In this document: in pieces, positions 58,616-64,000 of the stretch
Layout: each line of letters opens with the position of its first letter
Numbering within the stretch: the stretch's first letter is position 1
From: Typhlomys cinereus
Taxonomy: Eukaryota; Chordata; Mammalia; Rodentia; Platacanthomyidae
Direction: 5' to 3'
Length of the DNA stretch: 64,000 nt
Assembly: GCA_023101885.1 (NCBI GenBank)
Contig: JALPQD010000089.1
Span: 1,907,087 to 1,971,086, forward strand
Made by a program: the position numbers and the translations under genes
The notes under the pieces: generated by a model
Database searches by the model: none
What the model was told of the DNA's origin: nothing
What the model saw: the letters and a program-made list of their open reading frames with translations, nothing else

Positions 58616-59654
58616 AATGACTACATTATTTATTTGAGAGCACTATACCAGTAATTTAGAGAATCAAAATAATACATAATCATGGATCCAAATTGCCCAC
58701 AAACAGTCTTAGTTCTCAATAAGTAATTTCAGTTACTATGGAAATTATTGCGGTCAGAAGGATATCGATGGAGACAAATGATACACTGAATGTTTCATAT
58801 CTAATTTTTTATCCTTAACTCTAGGGTACACTACATTTTACATTTTCATCTAAGGATAAACTGTTGATATTATTACTATATTGCTATTGCAATTAATCCT
58901 ATAATAATCTAAATGACTAGCCTTTCCTAATTACATATTTTTCTTCCACACAGATTTTTGTCTGGCTCACCATGGGAAAAATGTAAGGTTTAATAAATCA
59001 AGAAACCAGTCAAAAGTTTGGGTAGCTTCAGACTTCAAATTTTCTGCACAATGGTATTTTTAGGAATGAGTCTGTCACTTGGGTCTTAAATGATGATAAT
59101 CTAGGCCAAAAGTGTCTCGGTCTGAAGTTTAGTATTTTTATCATTTCTCTCTCTCCACTAGAAATGAAGTCTGATTTTAGTTATGAGATCTGTTTCCTGG
59201 ATCATAAGAATGTATTTTCCAAATACCTGTACATTTCAAGCAGGTGCTCTCAGAAGAAACAAACAACACCCTACCATAATTAGGCCAATCTTCATGTTAG
59301 CTAGTCATAAGCAATGCAGAAGCAGTTTGTACAGAAAAATTGGAGCAGACAGTTTTGCAATACAACCCACTTGCTGTTTCCAGTTTTCAGTGTAATTGTC
59401 AGAGAAAAACATTCTCTGGTGAAAATTTATCTGTGATGATTAGCTGTCTAGGAACATGTACCTAGAGGGAGGTCATAGCACATCTTAGAGTTTTCATTCT
59501 CCAGATTTTTAAAGACTTCTTATTTGAATCAAACTTGGCTACAGTTCACTGTATTGTTTGAGTATTTTACTATGCTATACTTATGGTAAGAATAGTAAGG
59601 CCACAGAGAAACATGTGTACTATTTGAAGTGGGAAGATCTGCTTTAATTTCATT
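58616..59654. other. Unique sequence
   Basis: No gene or repeat recognised. Confidence 0.4.
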
Positions 59655-59945
59655 ACCTACCCATTACTACAACAACATATCCGATGAAGTAATTTAAGGA
59701 TAAATGGTTTATCTGGCTCACAATTACAGGCTGCATTCCATTACTGTGGGGAAGTTCCCATAGCAGGAACTTCTGCATCAAGAACAGAGAGCAATAAATT
59801 CATGAATGCTTACTCACTCACTCCATCCTTATGTATTCCCAGACCAAATGCCTACAAAATTATCCTATCCAATTTGGGACTGGTTCTTCCCACACCAGTT
59901 AAGGTAACCAATATAATGCTTTCAGTTATGCTTGCATTCAAGTGT
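59655..59945 (-). mobile_element. MaLR-like LTR fragment
   Basis: cattactacaacaacatatc, ggtttatctggctcacaatt and ggttcttcccacaccagtta follow the order of the other antisense LTRs. Confidence 0.5.
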
Positions 59946-60069
59946 TAAGTCTTCTATGTGTTAGTTATCTTAAAATAATACATTTTTATTATTGCAAAAT
60001 ATTTTTTAAAAAGAGAGAGAGAAAAAAATATTTTTAGATAATAGTCCCAAAGAATTTAAATGAAAGAGG

Positions 60070-60180
60070 CTGGTTTTGGAGTGTAGACCATGAGGTTTGA
60101 AGTCAGAAGTTTTCTAAGTAACACTGCTGTTAAACTTCCAAGATCACTTCCTTGTCTGTAAAAATCTGACGATATATCCC
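60070..60180 (+). mobile_element. MIR SINE fragment
   Basis: Weak MIR: tttgaagtcagaagttttct, then cacttccttgtctgtaaaaa. Confidence 0.4.
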
Positions 60181-60222
60181 TCCACTGACTCTTCCATCCT
60201 TCCACAGACAAGCACACCATGT

Positions 60223-60540
60223 AATTTTTATGTTATTATTTTTTTATTTTTTTATTATTTATACAATTGTGCACATGTGTGTGTGTGTGTGTGTGTGTGT
60301 GTATGCGTGTATGTGTGTAGAACCACGGACGAATCAGCAACCACCATGGACCACCTCCTCCTTGTTTACTCTGCCCCAGGATTCACAGGCTTCGCTCTAC
60401 CAGGACCGGAAACGCAGGCCGCCACCGCTTCCGCCCGGCGTCTATACGTGGGGTCTAGGATCCGAACTCAGGACCTTCCGCCTCCAAGGCAGAGGCTTAA
60501 CCCCTGAGCCACCTCTCCAGCCCCAATTTTTATGTTATTA
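60223..60540 (-). mobile_element. Young tRNA-derived SINE with TSD
   Basis: The body is 60239-60524 between 16-bp repeats aatttttatgttatta at 60223-60238 and 60525-60540. The TG tract is short and interrupted (60276-60320). Confidence 0.92.
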
Positions 60541-62469
60541 AATCAAGAACATGCTAGGTATTATACAAAGTTAGAAAGCTCAAGGATATTTAATAGAAAA
60601 AGCAGCAAGTAGAACTTTGATAAGTTTGTGCTTAGAAGATCAGAAAGATCCCCAGACCTTCTTGTGAGAGGAAAGTGTCATTACATATATCTTTCTAAAT
60701 ATTAGAGAGTAAGTACAGGTAGGTAAGAACATACAGGACCAAGTTGGAGTACATAAAGCTATCAGAATTCATTCCATGGTAAATGGAAGAAATAATGATC
60801 AAGAGATTATGGTTAGCAGAGCACTGCATAAAATTGATGGGATACGTGAGACAAAAAGCTATGCTACCATTAATGCATGTCTGAACCACTAATGCTATCA
60901 GATTTAAAAAAACAGGTATGAATGAGTATGCAAATAGGAAACTGAAAATTGTTATCCATCTCATGCACCTCCCCCAACTATACTGAAACACCTATAACAC
61001 CTTTGTTGCTTATACATGCAAAATTGGGTGATATTCAGAAAAAGGGACAAAGTGTTAAGTATTTAGGCAGTTGTGGAATCATATTCTTATTAAGGAGGCA
61101 TAATAAGAAGGAGCTTGTGGATTTCCTGTCCAAGAATCGTGTACTCACTCTGCTTCTAGTCATGTGCCAGTATTAGTGAACCTGCACTGTTTAGTCTAGT
61201 ATGGTAGGGCACAATCATGTGTTGTTGTCAGGAAAGATTATTGCTCATAATAAACTGAAAATCATGCATTTTTATCTATCAAAGTTGTTAGAAAAAAATG
61301 GCCCTTCAAGGATAAAGATAAGTTCCAAACATATTCTTTTTCCCATTAACACAAAAGAAGATACATCCCCGCCCTCAACCATACTGCTTCTTTGTGGTTT
61401 TATTTTGTTTTCAGAGGTTGTGTTTGAAGAAAATTCCTAAATACTGAACTCTGTGAACAAACAATAAATTATACATCAAACAATCCCCTTGAATGGAAAA
61501 ATGTGAAAGAGTTTTGAAGCTTTCCTCTTTTTTTTTTTTGGTTGACCTTTAGAAACTATAACAGCTTCAAGACAGTGCTCTATTAGTGTAACTTCAACGG
61601 GTACCTTATAATGTATAGGGTACCCATCCTTCCCTTTGGTTAGTGGGATTGTTTCCCAGCCCTCTCTGTTGTAATCTTCAGCATGATGGAGTTCCAACCA
61701 CACAAGAACCTTTCTCCTTAGTGTTCTACATACCCATTCTCACCTCCACCTGGGACACAGTTACATATATTGTGACCCCACCTAGGACGTATTTACTACT
61801 TAAACCTGCCAGTTTTTTTCATTGACTCACTTAGACTAACACATGGCCAGGCCAATTGCCAGCACGAGGTTAGTAGGAACTGTAGTAGCAGTCAACGAGC
61901 CAGCCAGCAATCCTGGGGCTTAGTCACTTCCAAACTACTTGCATATTTATTTCTCTCTGAACACTTGTGAGTGACCAACAAGTTCATTTCTCCATGGGCC
62001 TTATTTAATTTTGACTCCACATAAATATTTGACTAAATAGGCAGAGGAGCAAATGCAGTATACCTTGAAGACTCATTTTCTCTTCAAGAAAAAAAAAAAT
62101 GATGTCTCTCATTTGATGTCTCCGTAAAACCTCCAGCTGTTCTACAGAGTCAAAGGCATTTCTTAACTAAGCATATACATTGCCATCTTCACATGATGAC
62201 AATCTTCTTGGCAATCCCCCCTTCCATTCTTCCTCCATTCTGACTCTTTATTCTTTTTTTTTTTTTTATTCTTGGAGACACACAAGCTTTGCTTTTTCTG
62301 TTTCCATGCTGACATTTTTTTGTGGGGGAGATTTCATACTTTTTAATTGTATACTGTTTGATAACTAAATATCACATACTGAGGAATAATAAAGTACAGT
62401 ACTGCTTTTGCATGAATCTCCTCTTGTTTAAGTAAGAATTTTAAAAAAGCAATATGTTTGAGGGCATTA
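60541..62469. other. Unique sequence
   Basis: No gene is recognised. A minus-strand frame at 61476-61703 has ordinary-looking composition but no ATG-led family match; see findings. Confidence 0.4.
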
Positions 62470-63630
62470 GTGCACTATTCTTGAAAATTTATACCCATGG
62501 TTTCTTTGCTTTTTTCATTCAGTAATTGTTAAGTGTCTTCTACACTGTCTTATATGGTAGTAGGTTATTGATTTTGCAAATCCATACTATTTCATTATAT
62601 GGACTATTGCCCATTAATTCATTCTTCAGCAAATGGATATTAGAGTTATTTCCAATTTTGCTATTAACATGATATAGAAAAAGTCCTTCCTGCATCTTGG
62701 TGTAAGTTCTTGTGGGATCACACATGGGGTCACTTGCTTTTCCACTTTTGATTTTGCAACATTATGACAAATTTTCTCTCAAGTGGCTGGACAGTTTCAA
62801 ATGCTGACCAGAATCCTTCAGGAATTTGTACTGTTCACATCTTCATCACAACAATTTTGTCAGATTTAGGTTACTCTTTGCATGTTATCAACTAAAACTA
62901 TGATACTGCACTCCTACTCTGTGTTTTCTAAATGAAGTCTAATTTAATATTTTAAAAATATTTATTCAACATCCATATTTCTTATTCTGAGAAATGATGG
63001 TTCAATACTGACTACATTTTTATTAAATTGTCCTTTTCTTACTAATGTACAGGAGTTCTTTGTATATTTTGGATACTAGTCTTTTAATAAGCAAATATTA
63101 TAAGTATTTCCCTAATGCTGTAGATTATGCTACCAATTTTAATACAGTCAAAATATTCTTTTATGATATCTGCCACTACTTGATTTTGCTTAAGCAATAT
63201 TTTTAGACTTCAATATTATGAAGTTTAAATAGGTAAATTTTACTTTTTATGTTTAAGTATTTTCACTCAGGTATTGATTTCTATGTATTATTTTTGACAA
63301 AAATCATCATGAAACTATTAAGTAGCATTTTCTTGTTATGCTTATGTGTCATATATCATATTTCTATAATATCTAGCCTGTTTCTGTGTTCTGTTTTCTT
63401 TTTCATTGGTACATTATATGTCTCTGTACTATCTTTACTATCCTGATTAATATTGTCTAATAAAAAATAGCATGGGATTTAGGAAATAATATTCTTGCTC
63501 TCTATTTTCATCAGGAGTATTTTGGCTATATTTAGAATTTTGTTCTTTCATGTTCATGCTACATGAACTTAGAAAGTTGCACAAAAGCTTCTGTTGTGCT
63601 TTTCAAAATTTCTTTGAGTTTATAAGTTAA
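62470..63630 (-). mobile_element. Ancient L1 (L1M-type) ORF2 remnant
   Basis: ggatattagagttatttcca, gctattaacatgatatag, tactaatgtacaggagttct, ttgtatattttggatactag and caggagtattttggctatat are, in order, antisense landmarks of old mammalian L1 ORF2. It is highly diverged, with no open frame. Confidence 0.75.
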
Positions 63631-63849
63631 TAGAAGAAGATTTTGAGTATTCATATATATTCATATATATGGGGAAAGACAAAAAAAGAAGAGAGACAGT
63701 TTGCTTTTATTTAAATCTTTGATATATTTCTTCAAATTTTTATTTTTCCTGAATATATCACATTGCTAAACATGATTAATTTTGAAAACTTATTGAAGTG
63801 AATTATGGAAATTTTTCAATAGTGTACTATTTAGTTACATAGAGATAAA

Positions 63850-64000
63850 CTTGATAATTGAAGGCTGAGCTCTGGGCACACTTTTGAAAAATCTGTTGTT
63901 AAGATAAGCCCCAAGTGAGCCTGCAGGAGAATATCTAATTGATGTGGGAAGATCCAGCTCATAGTATGACCAGTGGGCAGACAAGGTGGAGGGAGCTAGT
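63850..64000 (+). mobile_element. MaLR-like LTR, cut by window end
   Basis: gaaggctgagctctgggcac, aagataagccccaagtgagc, gatgtgggaagatccagctc resembles the + strand copy at 24981-25395. Confidence 0.55.

Noticed and set aside
1..64000. tRNA, rRNA, CRISPR, bacterial operon or phage features
   Set aside because: The DNA is mammalian. tRNA-like heads occur only inside SINEs, and the CA/TG and CCTT arrays are microsatellites, not CRISPR.

Overview
The window is mammalian, most likely rodent, nuclear DNA. It is AT-rich, CpG-depleted and packed with interspersed repeats of rodent type: B1/B4/ID and B3 SINEs, rodent-type L1 3' untranslated regions and MaLR-like LTRs. Older pan-mammalian MIR and L2 fragments lie between them. 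A CpG-rich tRNA-derived SINE with a CA/TG tract in its tail is the youngest family: five copies carry clean target-site duplications (TSDs). It resembles the rodent B2 superfamily but is not the mouse B2 I know, so a myomorph outside the mouse/rat group is likely. The species cannot be fixed from this window.

I see no protein-coding gene that I would annotate with confidence. No open frame is convincing: the long ones come from a pyrimidine tract, from SINE tails with (TG)n, or from chance. The window is either a gene desert or the interior of a very long intron. The best exon-like object is at 36284-36398 on the + strand. It has a near-ideal donor, a good internal acceptor at 36369 that would define a 30-nt microexon, and retained CpGs.

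Layout: 1-785 is the 3' part of an L1 (minus). 801-3071 is a complete two-LTR MaLR-like element (minus). 4.4-8.1 kb holds an L1 3' UTR, two young SINEs, an older SINE and a 187-bp L1 insertion with TSD. 8-15 kb is mostly old unique sequence with MIR, L2, B3 and B4 pieces. 15.9-22.3 kb has SINEs of both subfamilies and one MaLR LTR. 24-31 kb has four LTRs and a B4, then a 335-nt uninterrupted pyrimidine run at 31059-31393. 33.7-35.0 kb is a 1.3-kb 5'-truncated L1 with an 18-bp TSD. 35-43 kb is the largest repeat-poor stretch, with the exon candidate and two local direct duplications. 43-64 kb alternates LTRs, L1 3' UTRs, SINEs and, at the end, an ancient L1.

L1 and LTR copies lie mainly on the minus strand. 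If the window is intronic, that bias would fit a host gene transcribed on the + strand, because L1 and LTR copies are known to persist preferentially antisense to the gene they sit in. All family names come from recognition by eye; none was tested against a repeat library.
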